This document shows positions 55,534-64,000 of a stretch of DNA of 64,000 nt, piece by piece. The stretch is from Branchipolynoe longqiensis (Eukaryota; Annelida; Polychaeta; Phyllodocida; Polynoidae). Each line of letters begins with the position of its first letter. Positions within the stretch are counted from its first letter, which is position 1. Under the pieces are notes generated by a model. The model was given only the letters and a program-made list of their open reading frames with translations, was not told the origin of the DNA and made no database searches. Made by a program: the position numbers and the translations under genes. The DNA lies in the NCBI GenBank assembly GCA_030323885.1, contig CM059186.1, positions 170,485,230 to 170,549,229 on the forward strand, given 5' to 3'.

Positions 55534-56019
55534 TTTTAAGAAAGTATTTCCACCATTATGACAGAACTCATCCCCGACGGACTGATATCAAATTAGAGGA
55601 AACCACCTAGTGGCCGTCTAGTTGGATATCAACCCAGGATTTGTACCTATACACAAATATATCCAAAGAAATAAGCGTTTTAAATGATTCATTTGACACC
55701 AACATGAAGTCTCTAGCTCTATTACTTCAGGAGATATAACATTTTCAACAAATGCCCAAATTGTGATGGCAGCCATATTGGATTTTCTGGTTTTATGAAA
55801 ATTGCTCACAGGTGAGAGCTCCACACCCGTCTGGATGTAATTATGGGCGTTCCAGACATGAATTATCAGCAGAAAAAAAAACTGTTACAGACGAAACAAG
55901 GTTAGGCAAAATATGCACCTTTGGCTGCCGGACTAAGGAGAGACTTCGTCCGGAATGGTGGAAAAAGCTTGTTAATTAATTGCTTATTACACTACTACAA
56001 TATTGAGTTTTCAACCAAA
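55534..56019. other. unassigned DNA
   Basis: Nothing recognised. Confidence 0.4.
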
Positions 56020-56300
56020 TGCATAAATATTACATTCATTATAATTTATCTGACATGACACCTGGAAGAATGCAGGGACTATTTGTTTCCATTTCTGAAA
56101 CAACTGACTAATGCATAATCAGAGTTTCTCATCCCAACTCTATAGCCAGTGATTGTTGAGTATCAGACGTGCTCAGTTAGAACTGTCCTAACATGAAAGT
56201 AGTACCTGTCAAATGGTACTAGCGCCATTAGCAGGGAACGGTGGACCACGTCATGCGCCACTGATAACAACCTCATTCAGCGTCAGTGGTGTAATAAAAT
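56020..56300 (+). repeat. dispersed repeat D, copy 2
   Basis: TATAGCCAGTGATTGTTGAG, AAAGTAGTACCTGTCAAATG, AACGGTGGACCACGTCATGC. Same order as copy 1. Confidence 0.7.
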
Positions 56301-56379
56301 CTCAATTGTCTATTTTAATATTGGATAATCATAACTGCAGTGTTATTAGTGGCTGCAATCGCTTATTTCCCTCACCACT

Positions 56380-56818
56380 CCTCCCCCCACTGACACCCCC
56401 ACACCCAGACCCACCCCCGCCCTCACCCCCACACCTACACCAATACCCACACCAACACCCACACCATCACCCACCCACACCATCACCCACCCACACCCAC
56501 AACAACACCCACACCACCACCCACCCACACCCACACCCACACCCACACCAACACCCACACCATCACCCACCCACACCCACACCCCACACACACCCACACC
56601 ATCACCCATCCACCCCACCCACACCCACCCACACCCACACCAACACCCACACCATCACCCACCCACACCCACACCACACCCACTCCACCCACACCATCAC
56701 CCATCCACACCCACACCCACACCCACACCCACACCCACACCCACACCAACACCCACACCATCACCCACCCACACCCACACCCACACCATCACCCACACCC
56801 ACACCATCACCCACACCA
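56380..56818. repeat. CCCACA microsatellite
   Basis: CACCCACACCCACACCATCACC and variants. Long frames in several phases (Pro/Thr/His on plus, Val/Gly/Trp on minus) are artefacts. Confidence 0.95.
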
Positions 56819-56851
56819 CATCCTGTGCGTCCCTAATATACCCTACCTTTT

Positions 56852-57353
56852 TGTAAAATATTCTGATTTACAGCATCGGGGGGAATGCAAATGTTCTATT
56901 ACTAAACAGGTGTACGTGACCAAGCGCATGTATGTATATATATATGTAAGTGCTGGTGGTGCCTGAGTGGGATGTAAATAGACTTAGTGGTGCTGGCAGG
57001 GCTGGGTGTAACCTTACTAAGGGCCTACCCCCTCCCCCTCTGCTGCATAGGATCACCACACTGAGAGTCAAGGTTGGTGGTGGCCAGGGTAGCCACAAAC
57101 TTGGTGGTGGTAGGCAGACCACTGGTGGCCATGGGGACCAGGAATGCTGGATCCCCATTGGTAGGGCCAAGAATGCTTGTTTTCCATTGGGGGAAAAGGG
57201 TGGGGTGATACTCTACAATGAACCCATGTAACCATATAAATAATAAACCAGAGGGCTTGACTCTCTCTCTCTTCCTTTACACTTCATACTCTTCCTTTCT
57301 CTTTGTCTGTATTGATTTCACTAGAGCCTGCCTACACAACCACAGATTCGAAC
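56852..57353 (+). mobile_element. LTR-like unit K, copy 2
   Basis: TGTAAAATATTCTGATTTAC start, AATAATAAACCAGAGGGCTT poly(A) signal at about 57240, end CACAGATTCGAAC. Opposite orientation to 37339-37861. Confidence 0.75.
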
Positions 57354-57719
57354 TTTAGCCATTCTACACTTTGTTATAAGATCTCCACTTGAGTCATGAA
57401 CCACCTAAATTATCTCCCCAACCTCACGAGAGACATTTTTCACAATCAAGACTTCTGTTCCCTGGTCAGTTTTATAATCGAGATTGAGACAGGCATTTTT
57501 CAATTTTGAAATTCCTGTCGCAGAAAGAGACATTGAAACCATAAAACTAGGTTTTTCTGGAGAGTAATGGCCTATGCAAACTAAACCCAGCGTGTACTGA
57601 AGTTCAGGCTAGGGGGTTTGGGCTCAACTTGAAAAGAGAAAAGAGATAAGAGAAAAGAGGAAGACAAAAAATAGCATCTGTTTTTACTGTGATAACCGCA
57701 TGAGCTAATAAAAACTCAT
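57354..57719. other. left flank of the tyrosine-recombinase element
   Basis: Nothing recognised. It ends ...AAAACTCAT at the A1 repeat. Confidence 0.4.
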
Positions 57720-57841
57720 GGTGATGTTGGCTAGCTAACATCCCTAATTCACTCACGAGACACCAGGGCGGCGTATCAGTCGCTAGCACGCGTGTCATAG
57801 TCCGCCGCCCGCCACTGGAGTAAGACGTGGGGAAAAAACTC
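57720..57841 (+). repeat. A1 repeat
   Basis: 122 bp, matching A2 (62680-62801) apart from CACG/CATG at 57788. Starts GGTGATGTTGGCTAGC with a 20-nt near-palindrome at 57723-57742, then AATTCACTCACGAGACAC. It includes GGAGTAAGACG, a donor-like site. Confidence 0.95.
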
Positions 57842-57859
57842 TCCGTGTTGCTACCTACA

Positions 57860-60800
57860 ATGCCGCCTATACGGAAACGCCGTGGTCGTCCTGCTACGGG
57901 TTCGCTACCTCGTCGTCCGGTTCTTCCTCGGCAGGCCTCTGTTCGGTCTCCGGTTCTTCCAGTCTCGTCGTCAGCTGGAGGGTCTTCTCCTTCCCCCTCC
58001 TCTGCTGGCAGTGTATCCAGGGCTGTGTTGGCGCGACTTGAAGCTCTAGAGCGATTGGCGGCTGCTCCGGTTGCCCCGGCCGTGTCTCGGCCGTCGTCAC
58101 CTGCAACTACTGCTGACCATTTAAGTTCGAGATCTCAATCTCCTCGTCAGAGTCGCTCGGCTACTAGAAGGGCTCCTGGGAGGCATCCGCCTTCTGATTC
58201 TAGGGCTACAGACGGCTCGTCTGCGTGGAATCCGCATGCCCCTGATGTCACGGGGAGTTCACAGCCGCACCCTTCCCATGATCAACAGCGGGTGCCATCT
58301 CAGTCTCCGTATGGGAGAGGCTGGCCACCCGTCCGTCCAGGTCAAGGACCTTCAATTCCTCACTCCGCTCAAGTACCTGGTGGTTACTTCCCTCAGTCTT
58401 CTATGGCCCCTCCTGTCTTCCAGATGACGCAACCTAGGCTGCCCGTGGCGGCCGATTTCCTGATGGACAACGTCCAAGCATTACAAAGGCCTCCAGGTAC
58501 GAACTGTTTTCCCCATCATTTAATTACAAGGGGGGATGCGTGTAAGAAAATCGCTCTGGGGGAGGCTACGTGGGCGGAATATTTCTTTGCCATTCGTCTC
58601 CTCACTGAACAACCTGACTTTCCGGTGGTTTCTATACCGGCGATTTTGCAGCACGAAAAAGACCTTGCGTTAATGGCCATAACATGGGACTGGTCGACCT
58701 GCCGACGGTGGTCGGAACGAGTATTTGCCATGATAGGGGATGGTCGGCTTAGGGACGGTTGGGCGGATCCTGCCGCGATTAAGGATGTCCAGCGCGACAT
58801 CTGTACTGAAGCGGTCAGGACGCTTCAGTCTAGGGCTGCCTCGTCTCAGTTTGCCTACCCTCGTCCTGCTCCTGCAACGACACAGCGCCCTGCCCAGGTG
58901 CCTGCCACTACGGCAGCCTCAACTGGTATTAACCCGTCTCCTGGTACTCAGAGGGAAGACTACACTAGGGAGTCAGAAGGGAAGCCCTGTTATCTGTGGA
59001 ATTGGGGTAAAGACTGTGGATTTACTGCAACACACGGCACCCTCCCTGATCGTTCCCCGCACATATGCGCATGGTGCGCGTACAGGTTTAAGCGCATATT
59101 AGTTCATCGTGAGCAGGATTGTCTAAAAAAGAGGCGTTTCTTAGACAAGAAATCATCTGAGACTGCAGCTAACAATAACGATGTGAGTTCAATTTCGGTG
59201 GTGAATGATAAGCTCATTGTAGTTCATAATGAACCTGACTTTACAACTGTTAAACATGTTTCGCACGCTCTTAGCACTCCTGACCTCGTTACCGCCTTGC
59301 CTATATCAACCGCTGATAAGAACGTCAATCACAATTACGACCCGACCTTGCCTGCTCAGTATAACCCTGACTCCCACCCAGTATCTGATAGTGAACTTGA
59401 AAGAAAAGATAATGCTGCTATACCTAAAATTGTCGCTGATTTGCCAATAATTGTTGATAATAATAACTCCATTTCCAATGTACAGATAAGCGCACTTCAA
59501 ACAACCACTGTAAGTAATGAGATAACCGACTTAGATATGCCAACCTTTGACTGGTTCGATGATCCATTAGAAGTTGAACTGACCTCGCTAGTCCCCACTA
59601 CGTCAAATTTTGTCCCTCCGCCCTCCCCCCTACAATATCAGGATACACTATTAGATTTCTGGCCAATTTCGGTAGACCAACCATGGTTCGGCCATGGTAT
59701 ATATCGTGACATATTTGATAAAGTACGTATCACTGGGTTACCGAATTTTATGGGGGCAAAAATCTCGGTCCCGTCTGGTCTCAACATTCCTCGATGGCGA
59801 GCGGTTCTGCTAGATTATCCTGATGTCCTGCTAGTTGAGCATTTAGAATTTGGGTGGCCCCTTGATTACACATCAAAGCAGATCCCAGTGCCAACTCTTA
59901 GGAATCATGCGAAGTCAGCAAATGCGGATATGCATATTACGAAATTTATCACCACCGAGCTCCACCACGGGGCGCTCCTAGGCCCTTTCTCCTCCCCTCC
60001 ATTTTCACCTTGGTGTCAGGTCAGTCCGATGATGACCAGACCTAAGAAGGGCTCGACGGACAAAAGAATAATAATTGATCTTAGCTTCCCGAAAGGGAAA
60101 AGTGTTAATGCAGGAATTGTCAGAGGTTTCTATTTAGGGCGCCCATTTAATTTCTGCCTACCCTCAGTATCGACATTATCCGATAGATTAATTAAGATTG
60201 GTCCCAGTGCCTGGATGTGGGGAGGCGATTTAGCCAGAGCATACCGCCAGCTCAGGGTATGTCCCCTTTCTGTCCCGTTATTAGGAATTGCCCTTAACGA
60301 CAATATTTATATAGATATTGCGCCACCGTTCGGCTGTAGAACTTCAGCCCTTGCTTGCGCGCGCACTACTAGAGCCGTAGTATGGCTACTCAGACGAGCA
60401 GGTTTCTTCTCATTATGTTATTTAGATGACTTCATAGGCGTAGAGGCAACAGAACAAAAAGCACGCGAAGCATTTTACTACTTTAATATGTTATCAGCCG
60501 ATTTAGGTTTGGATTTGGCCGTGGAAAAATGCACACCCCCAGTCACTTCAATCTCTTGGTTAGGTTTTCTGGTTGATTCTGTGGCTATGACTGTCACGTT
60601 GCCTGAACAAAAAGTAAATGAAGTATTAGAAGAATGCCTACTATGGGAAGGAAAGGTTACAGCATCAAGGAAGCAGTTACAGAGTCTAGCAGGCAAACTA
60701 CACCACCTATCAAAATGTATTCAGCCAGCGGTTAGATTTACAAATAGAGTTCTGGCCGCGCTTAGAGCGTCACCATATGTCGGTCAACATGTTTTCGATA

Positions 60801-61360
60801 AAGAATTGTTAAAAGACCTTGAGTGGTTTAAAATTTTCGCGAACACTTATAACGGTGTACAGCTATTACCTTCCGCCCCGAGAGAGGAATGGGTTATTGA
60901 GTGCGACTCAACACTGAAGGCGGGTGGGGCCTTCTCCCCCACGCACTACTTCAGCGTTGAATACGATTCGGAATTATGTGAACAAAGCCTACTAATTACA
61001 CAACTTGAGGCACTTAATCTCGTACATGCTGTGACTAATCTGCTCCCTTCGAACCCACATGAATTCACCATAGTTGTTAATACCGACAATATTGCCTCAC
61101 AACAAGTTCTAGACTCGGGGCGTGGTAAAGATAAAATTCTCTGCGCATGTGCGAGACAACTATGGTTGATCGCAGCTTCTAGAAATTGCGAACTTGTCAT
61201 CGTACATAAGCCAGGTAAAGAGCTCGTGTTTGCAGATGCTCTCAGCAGGGCCCCACATGATAAAACCCATAGACTGTCAGCCATGAATATGTGTAAAACT
61301 CGAGGCCTGCAAGAAATTAGTCCATTGATATCCCTTAACATTTTGAAATGCAAACTATGA
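57860..61360 (+). CDS. Gag-reverse transcriptase-RNase H polyprotein of the Ngaro-like element
   Basis: 1166 codons from ATG at 57860. An in-frame GTG at 57827 also opens the frame but lies in the A1 repeat and is an unlikely start. Residue numbers here count from 57827. An N-terminal Ser/Pro/Arg-rich region (1-200) is followed by a helical Gag core (about 208-340) and a zinc motif KPCYLWNWGKDCGF (387-399) ending HICAWC (412-417). The reverse transcriptase follows: TDKRIIIDLSFPKG (744-757), GGDLARAYRQ (799-808) carrying the first catalytic Asp, and YLDDF (865-869) with the other two. Then comes connection and RNase H: CDST (1026-1029), E1061, NTDN (1085-1088) and ADALSR (1136-1141). It copies element RNA into DNA in cytoplasm or nucleus. 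Gag and Pol are usually separate ORFs in Ngaro; here they are one. No frameshift or premature stop. Confidence 0.92.
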   Translation: MPPIRKRRGRPATGSLPRRPVLPRQASVRSPVLPVSSSAGGSSPSPSSAGSVSRAVLARLEALERLAAAPVAPAVSRPSSPATTADHLSSRSQSPRQSRSATRRAPGRHPPSDSRATDGSSAWNPHAPDVTGSSQPHPSHDQQRVPSQSPYGRGWPPVRPGQGPSIPHSAQVPGGYFPQSSMAPPVFQMTQPRLPVAADFLMDNVQALQRPPGTNCFPHHLITRGDACKKIALGEATWAEYFFAIRLLTEQPDFPVVSIPAILQHEKDLALMAITWDWSTCRRWSERVFAMIGDGRLRDGWADPAAIKDVQRDICTEAVRTLQSRAASSQFAYPRPAPATTQRPAQVPATTAASTGINPSPGTQREDYTRESEGKPCYLWNWGKDCGFTATHGTLPDRSPHICAWCAYRFKRILVHREQDCLKKRRFLDKKSSETAANNNDVSSISVVNDKLIVVHNEPDFTTVKHVSHALSTPDLVTALPISTADKNVNHNYDPTLPAQYNPDSHPVSDSELERKDNAAIPKIVADLPIIVDNNNSISNVQISALQTTTVSNEITDLDMPTFDWFDDPLEVELTSLVPTTSNFVPPPSPLQYQDTLLDFWPISVDQPWFGHGIYRDIFDKVRITGLPNFMGAKISVPSGLNIPRWRAVLLDYPDVLLVEHLEFGWPLDYTSKQIPVPTLRNHAKSANADMHITKFITTELHHGALLGPFSSPPFSPWCQVSPMMTRPKKGSTDKRIIIDLSFPKGKSVNAGIVRGFYLGRPFNFCLPSVSTLSDRLIKIGPSAWMWGGDLARAYRQLRVCPLSVPLLGIALNDNIYIDIAPPFGCRTSALACARTTRAVVWLLRRAGFFSLCYLDDFIGVEATEQKAREAFYYFNMLSADLGLDLAVEKCTPPVTSISWLGFLVDSVAMTVTLPEQKVNEVLEECLLWEGKVTASRKQLQSLAGKLHHLSKCIQPAVRFTNRVLAALRASPYVGQHVFDKELLKDLEWFKIFANTYNGVQLLPSAPREEWVIECDSTLKAGGAFSPTHYFSVEYDSELCEQSLLITQLEALNLVHAVTNLLPSNPHEFTIVVNTDNIASQQVLDSGRGKDKILCACARQLWLIAASRNCELVIVHKPGKELVFADALSRAPHDKTHRLSAMNMCKTRGLQEISPLISLNILKCKL

Positions 61361-61382
61361 TAGTTAGATTCGGAAGATAGTA

Positions 61383-61403
61383 ATTTTTTGGCTCTATCTT
61401 CCA
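61383..61403 (+). promoter_or_regulatory. splice-acceptor-like tract before the recombinase ORF
   Basis: ATTTTTTGGCTCTATCTTCCAG ends at 61404 or thereabouts: a long pyrimidine run and CAG directly ahead of the recombinase frame. It would allow a spliced mRNA for the second ORF, which lacks an ATG near its start. Function is inferred. Confidence 0.4.
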
Positions 61404-61415
61404 GGATTCTCGATA

Positions 61416-62357
61416 GTGCACCATCAGAGGCTGCTGGACAGCTATGTCCTCGCCCTGGCACCGCGCACGTGGAAGAACAAGGCCGCCCATGTCAAACTCT
61501 ATATACACTTCTGCACGCAGCATGCTATAGATTGCCACAACCCCTCGGTATATGTGCTATTGTCGTTTCTCATGTTCCTAAATGACCGCCTTAAATCACC
61601 TGGTGCTATCATGAACTATTTTTCTTCGGTAAAACTATGGGTAGCTGCAGGCCCTGGGTGCGCAACTGCGTTTGACGCTCCTGAGATTAAACTATATAAA
61701 TCAGGTATATTTAAAACTAGCTCCCACACAGTTACGAGAGCTACCCCGATCCCTCCCCCCGAATTCAAGGCGATAATAGAATACCTGCTGAGCTTAACGC
61801 CAACTCCTAACGTTATCATTGCAGCCCTCATAATAGGCTACTTTACCTTCGTGAGACAGGGGAATCTGGTTCCCGCGACTGTTGAGCCAAACACTATGAC
61901 GCATGTCTTAAGGCACAAGGATATTTTTGTGGACGGGAATAGCCTAACGGTAGTACTGAGATCCACCAAAACCCGGCCCGCCTCTGCCCCGCCTATAATG
62001 TTTCGGCTCCCTGCTCTCCCGCGATCCGTGTGTTGCCCAGTCAGAGCCTGGGAAAGATACGCGATAACACCTGCATACCCTAGTGCTCCTGCATTCATGC
62101 TGCCGTCAGGTCTTCCGTTGTCCCTTCCGGTCCTGAAACGGGCCCTCACTATGGCCTCCTTCATGGCGCTAGGCAGAGACACTGGGTTTACTCTCCATGG
62201 GCTTCGAAGAGGTGCCGCTCAGGCCTGTCAAGGCGAAGGTTTGACGCTTGACACGATAATGGCCGCTGGCACCTGGCGTAGTGCCTCCGTAAATGCATAC
62301 CTAGGGGCCCTTCATGTCAGTGTTGCTCCGGCAGCGCTCGGAAGATTGTTGGGTTGA
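61416..62357 (+). CDS. tyrosine recombinase of the Ngaro-like element
   Basis: The frame opens at 61368 after a TAG, overlaps nothing, and ends at TGA 62355-62357, inside the B1 repeat. No ATG starts it: the first in-frame one is about 50 residues in, after conserved-looking sequence, so the 61416 start (a GTG) is only a convention. Numbering from it, the catalytic set of the tyrosine recombinase family is visible: R147 in FTFVRQGNL, K185 (RSTKT), HGLRR with H261 and R264, W287 (AAGTWRS) in place of the second His, and the nucleophile Y295 in NAYLG. The N-terminal part (WKNKAAHVKLYIHFC) fits a core-binding domain. It would join the circular cDNA into the genome without making a target duplication. 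It lies 55 bp downstream of the polyprotein and in another frame, so ribosomal readthrough is not enough and splicing or reinitiation is needed. Confidence 0.9.
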   Translation: MHHQRLLDSYVLALAPRTWKNKAAHVKLYIHFCTQHAIDCHNPSVYVLLSFLMFLNDRLKSPGAIMNYFSSVKLWVAAGPGCATAFDAPEIKLYKSGIFKTSSHTVTRATPIPPPEFKAIIEYLLSLTPTPNVIIAALIIGYFTFVRQGNLVPATVEPNTMTHVLRHKDIFVDGNSLTVVLRSTKTRPASAPPIMFRLPALPRSVCCPVRAWERYAITPAYPSAPAFMLPSGLPLSLPVLKRALTMASFMALGRDTGFTLHGLRRGAAQACQGEGLTLDTIMAAGTWRSASVNAYLGALHVSVAPAALGRLLG

Positions 62358-62679
62358 GCGCTGCCGAGGCGGTCCGATCGTTTGATTACTGTCTACGATA
62401 TGTTACGAGACTATGCTTATATTCCAGATGCGAAACTACAAGGAACTATAAAAAACTGAGTGTAATACTGTCTTCCGAGACTAGAGGCCAATTTGCCTAT
62501 GTTTGACATATATATCTATACATGATGTTTCACTAGACTTGTGCATGTTTCGATCATGAACGAGGGCCACTGTCGCCACCACGAGTTTGCTGCTCCTTGA
62601 GCTACCTTTTTTAATTGTTTCAGATAAATAAATCTGTTCCAAATATACATATATCGTGTTGTGTCTCGTGTAGTGAATT
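62351..62679 (+). repeat. B1 repeat
   Basis: 329 bp starting GGGTTGAGCGCTGCCGAGGC, ending GTGTCTCGTGTAGTGAATT. Includes AATAAA at 62627-62632, the probable poly(A) signal of the element's RNA. Equals B2 (62827-63155) at an offset of 476. Confidence 0.95.
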
Positions 62680-62723
62680 GGTGATGTTGGCTAGCTAACA
62701 TCCCTAATTCACTCACGAGACAC
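62661..62723. promoter_or_regulatory. nested palindrome at the B1/A2 junction (candidate crossover site)
   Basis: Outer arms GTGTCTCGTGTAGTGAATT (62661-62679) and AATTCACTCACGAGACAC (62706-62723), with one bulged base. Inside them is a 20-nt palindrome GATGTTGGCTAGCTAACATC (62683-62702, 9 of 10 pairs canonical, one G-T). The element's outer ends carry half sites: A1 has the right part and B2 the left. Confidence 0.6.
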
Positions 62724-62801
62724 CAGGGCGGCGTATCAGTCGCTAGCATGCGTGTCATAGTCCGCCGCCCGCCACTGGAGTAAGACGTGGGGAAAAAACT
62801 C
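62680..62801 (+). repeat. A2 repeat
   Basis: Second copy of A1, joined directly to B1 with no spacer. Confidence 0.95.
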
Positions 62802-62826
62802 CCACCCACCCACCCTTATCGCTGTG

Positions 62827-63155
62827 GGGTTGAGCGCTGCCGAGGCGGTCCGATCGTTTGATTACTGTTTACGATATGTTACGAGACTATGCTTATATTC
62901 CAGATGCGAAACTACAAGGAACTATAAAAAACTGAGTGTAATACTGTCTTCCGAGACTAGAGGCCAATTTGCCTATGTTTGACATATATATCTATACATG
63001 ATGTTTCACTAGACTTGTGCATGTTTCGATCATGAACGAGGGCCACTGTCGCCACCACGAGTTTGCTGCTCCTTGAGCTACCTTTTTTAATTGTTTCAGA
63101 TAAATAAATCTGTTCCAAATATACATATATCGTGTTGTGTCTCGTGTAGTGAATT
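62827..63155 (+). repeat. B2 repeat
   Basis: Second copy of B1, with AATAAA at 63103-63108. It ends GTGAATT, then unrelated flank ATATGGG. Separated from A2 by a C-rich 25-bp spacer (CCACCCACCCACCC...). Confidence 0.95.
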
Positions 63156-63449
63156 ATATGGGTCTGTTTAACAAAAAAAAATAATTGTTTTCTTTCTTTT
63201 ACAAAAGAAAGTGAATAATTTCTCATTTGATCCTGACAAACATCTCTAGGGACCCAGGTTCTCCAACTCCATCTAGAGACAGCCCTTACCATGATATCTT
63301 TTTGTATGAGATTTCTTTCAGTCATGAATTCCAGATTACATGATATTGATCAGAAAATTTAACTTATATCCATAGAGCCCTAATGCCAGTAAAACTTCCC
63401 ATTTCGTCAGGAGTGAGGATTGGGGGGGGGGGAGGAGCAGTCATTATAT
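63156..63449. other. unassigned DNA
   Basis: Right flank of the element. A G run at 63422. Nothing else. Confidence 0.4.
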
Positions 63450-63770
63450 AAAATTGCATACGGTAGTTTGATGGTTTTCAGATTCTGCAGTATTTAAAAA
63501 ATAAATATATTTGGTTGATCATCTTATTCTAGCTTATTTTAATTTGAAATGGCTTTTATTTTAAAGGCTTAGCTTTGGAGATATCTGGGGAGAAAACATA
63601 AACCAAATTAATGTTGGCGCACAGGCAAAAATACTGGACATTATAGACTCCTATTAAATATACATATTATTTGTTATATGCTGCAATAAATACGTAATGA
63701 GTGCACCAGTGTCTAAGTTGGATATGTAGGATCAAATCTAGGTAATTGTGTTTGATTAGAGAAGATTGAT
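63450..63770 (+). mobile_element. TTAA-MITE, old diverged copy
   Basis: TTGCATACGGTAGTTTGATG, AATAAATATATTTGGTTGAT, GTGCACCAGTGTCTAAGTTG and GATCAAATCTAGGTAATTG. Both termini eroded. Confidence 0.75.
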
Positions 63771-63849
63771 GTAGTAGTCTGCACTGATCTCTCAGCCAAG
63801 GAGCCACATAGACAGGTATGCGTCGATAAGGTGAGTGCATCAGGGACCC

Positions 63850-63915
63850 TAGGTAGTGTAATGGTTAGTACGCTAGGACCGGAATGGCACGAAATGTAGG
63901 TTTAAATCCTGCTCT
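63850..63915 (+). mobile_element. tRNA-like SINE head (family 3)
   Basis: CTAGGTAGTGTAATGGTTAG (A box) and TAGGTTTAAATCCTGC (degenerate B box). Related to 18437-18516. Not a functional tRNA: stems do not pair. Confidence 0.6.
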
Positions 63916-64000
63916 AGGCGAAATATTTCCCATTTTCATCATCCTCCACGACAATATCTCAACTTAAGTAGGTCAATATCTACACGTAAGTAGGTCAATA

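Larger units (their letters stand above)
57720..63155 (+). mobile_element. Ngaro-like tyrosine-recombinase retrotransposon, complete
   Basis: 5.4-kb element. Order: A1 repeat (57720-57841), Gag-RT-RNase H ORF, recombinase ORF, B1 (62351-62679), A2 (62680-62801), a 25-bp spacer and B2 (62827-63155). Such split direct repeats (A1...B1A2B2) typify Ngaro and PAT elements, whereas DIRS proper has inverted ends. No methyltransferase domain follows RNase H, which favours Ngaro. No LTRs, integrase or aspartic protease. Both ORFs are intact and B1/B2 differ at one visible position (GTCTACG/GTTTACG), so the copy is young and possibly active. Confidence 0.9.

Noticed and set aside
56213..56836. 207-codon His/Pro/Thr frame
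   Set aside because: CCCACA microsatellite.
57827..57859. GTG at 57827 as start of the polyprotein
   Set aside because: It is inside the A1 repeat and the first ATG is at 57860; eukaryotic initiation favours the latter.

Overview
This window is animal nuclear DNA, most likely from a marine mollusc. The evidence is a spliced gene with GT-AG introns of 4.4 and 26.8 kb, very dense short interspersed repeats, LINE fragments, MITEs, minisatellites, and one SINE family (3' end GTTAAATAAAACAAG) that I know from mollusc genomes. There are no operons, prokaryotic signals, CRISPR arrays or rRNA genes. The species assignment is inference.

Only one host gene can be supported. It lies on the minus strand and has three coding exons, at 36869-36929 (signal peptide), 9891-10061 (first half of the domain) and 5240-5496 (second half and C-terminus). 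All introns are phase 1. Joined, they encode a 162-residue Ly6/uPAR (LU, three-finger) protein of the quiver/sleepless type with ten cysteines. Almost everything between 5.5 and 36.9 kb is therefore its introns. Both 3' splice sites abut minisatellites (5502-6735 and 10080-10905).

The introns and flanks hold layered mobile elements. They include a TTAA-flanked MITE family in about ten copies, one split by a 2.3-kb LINE and another by a 0.4-kb LINE end. A tRNA-derived SINE has one body joined to two different tRNA-type heads. A non-autonomous element shares its 3' tail with a LINE. There are Tigger-like, hAT-like and foldback MITEs, LTR-like units with TATA and poly(A) signals, and a broken gag-like gene (22360-23406).

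The right end (57720-63155) carries the most complete element: a tyrosine-recombinase retrotransposon of Ngaro-like design. Its order is A1, one fused Gag-RT-RNase H ORF, a recombinase ORF, then B1-A2-B2 split direct repeats. The recombinase would integrate a circular DNA made by the reverse transcriptase. The B1/A2 junction holds a nested palindrome that is a good candidate for its crossover site.

Long stretches (541-1686, 14.3-16.2, 39.9-41.2, 50.9-52.6 kb and others) hold nothing I can name. Low-complexity C-rich tracts at 31.0-32.1, 38.6-39.1, 44.0-44.5, 45.8-46.4 and 56.4-56.8 kb give long open frames that are not genes.
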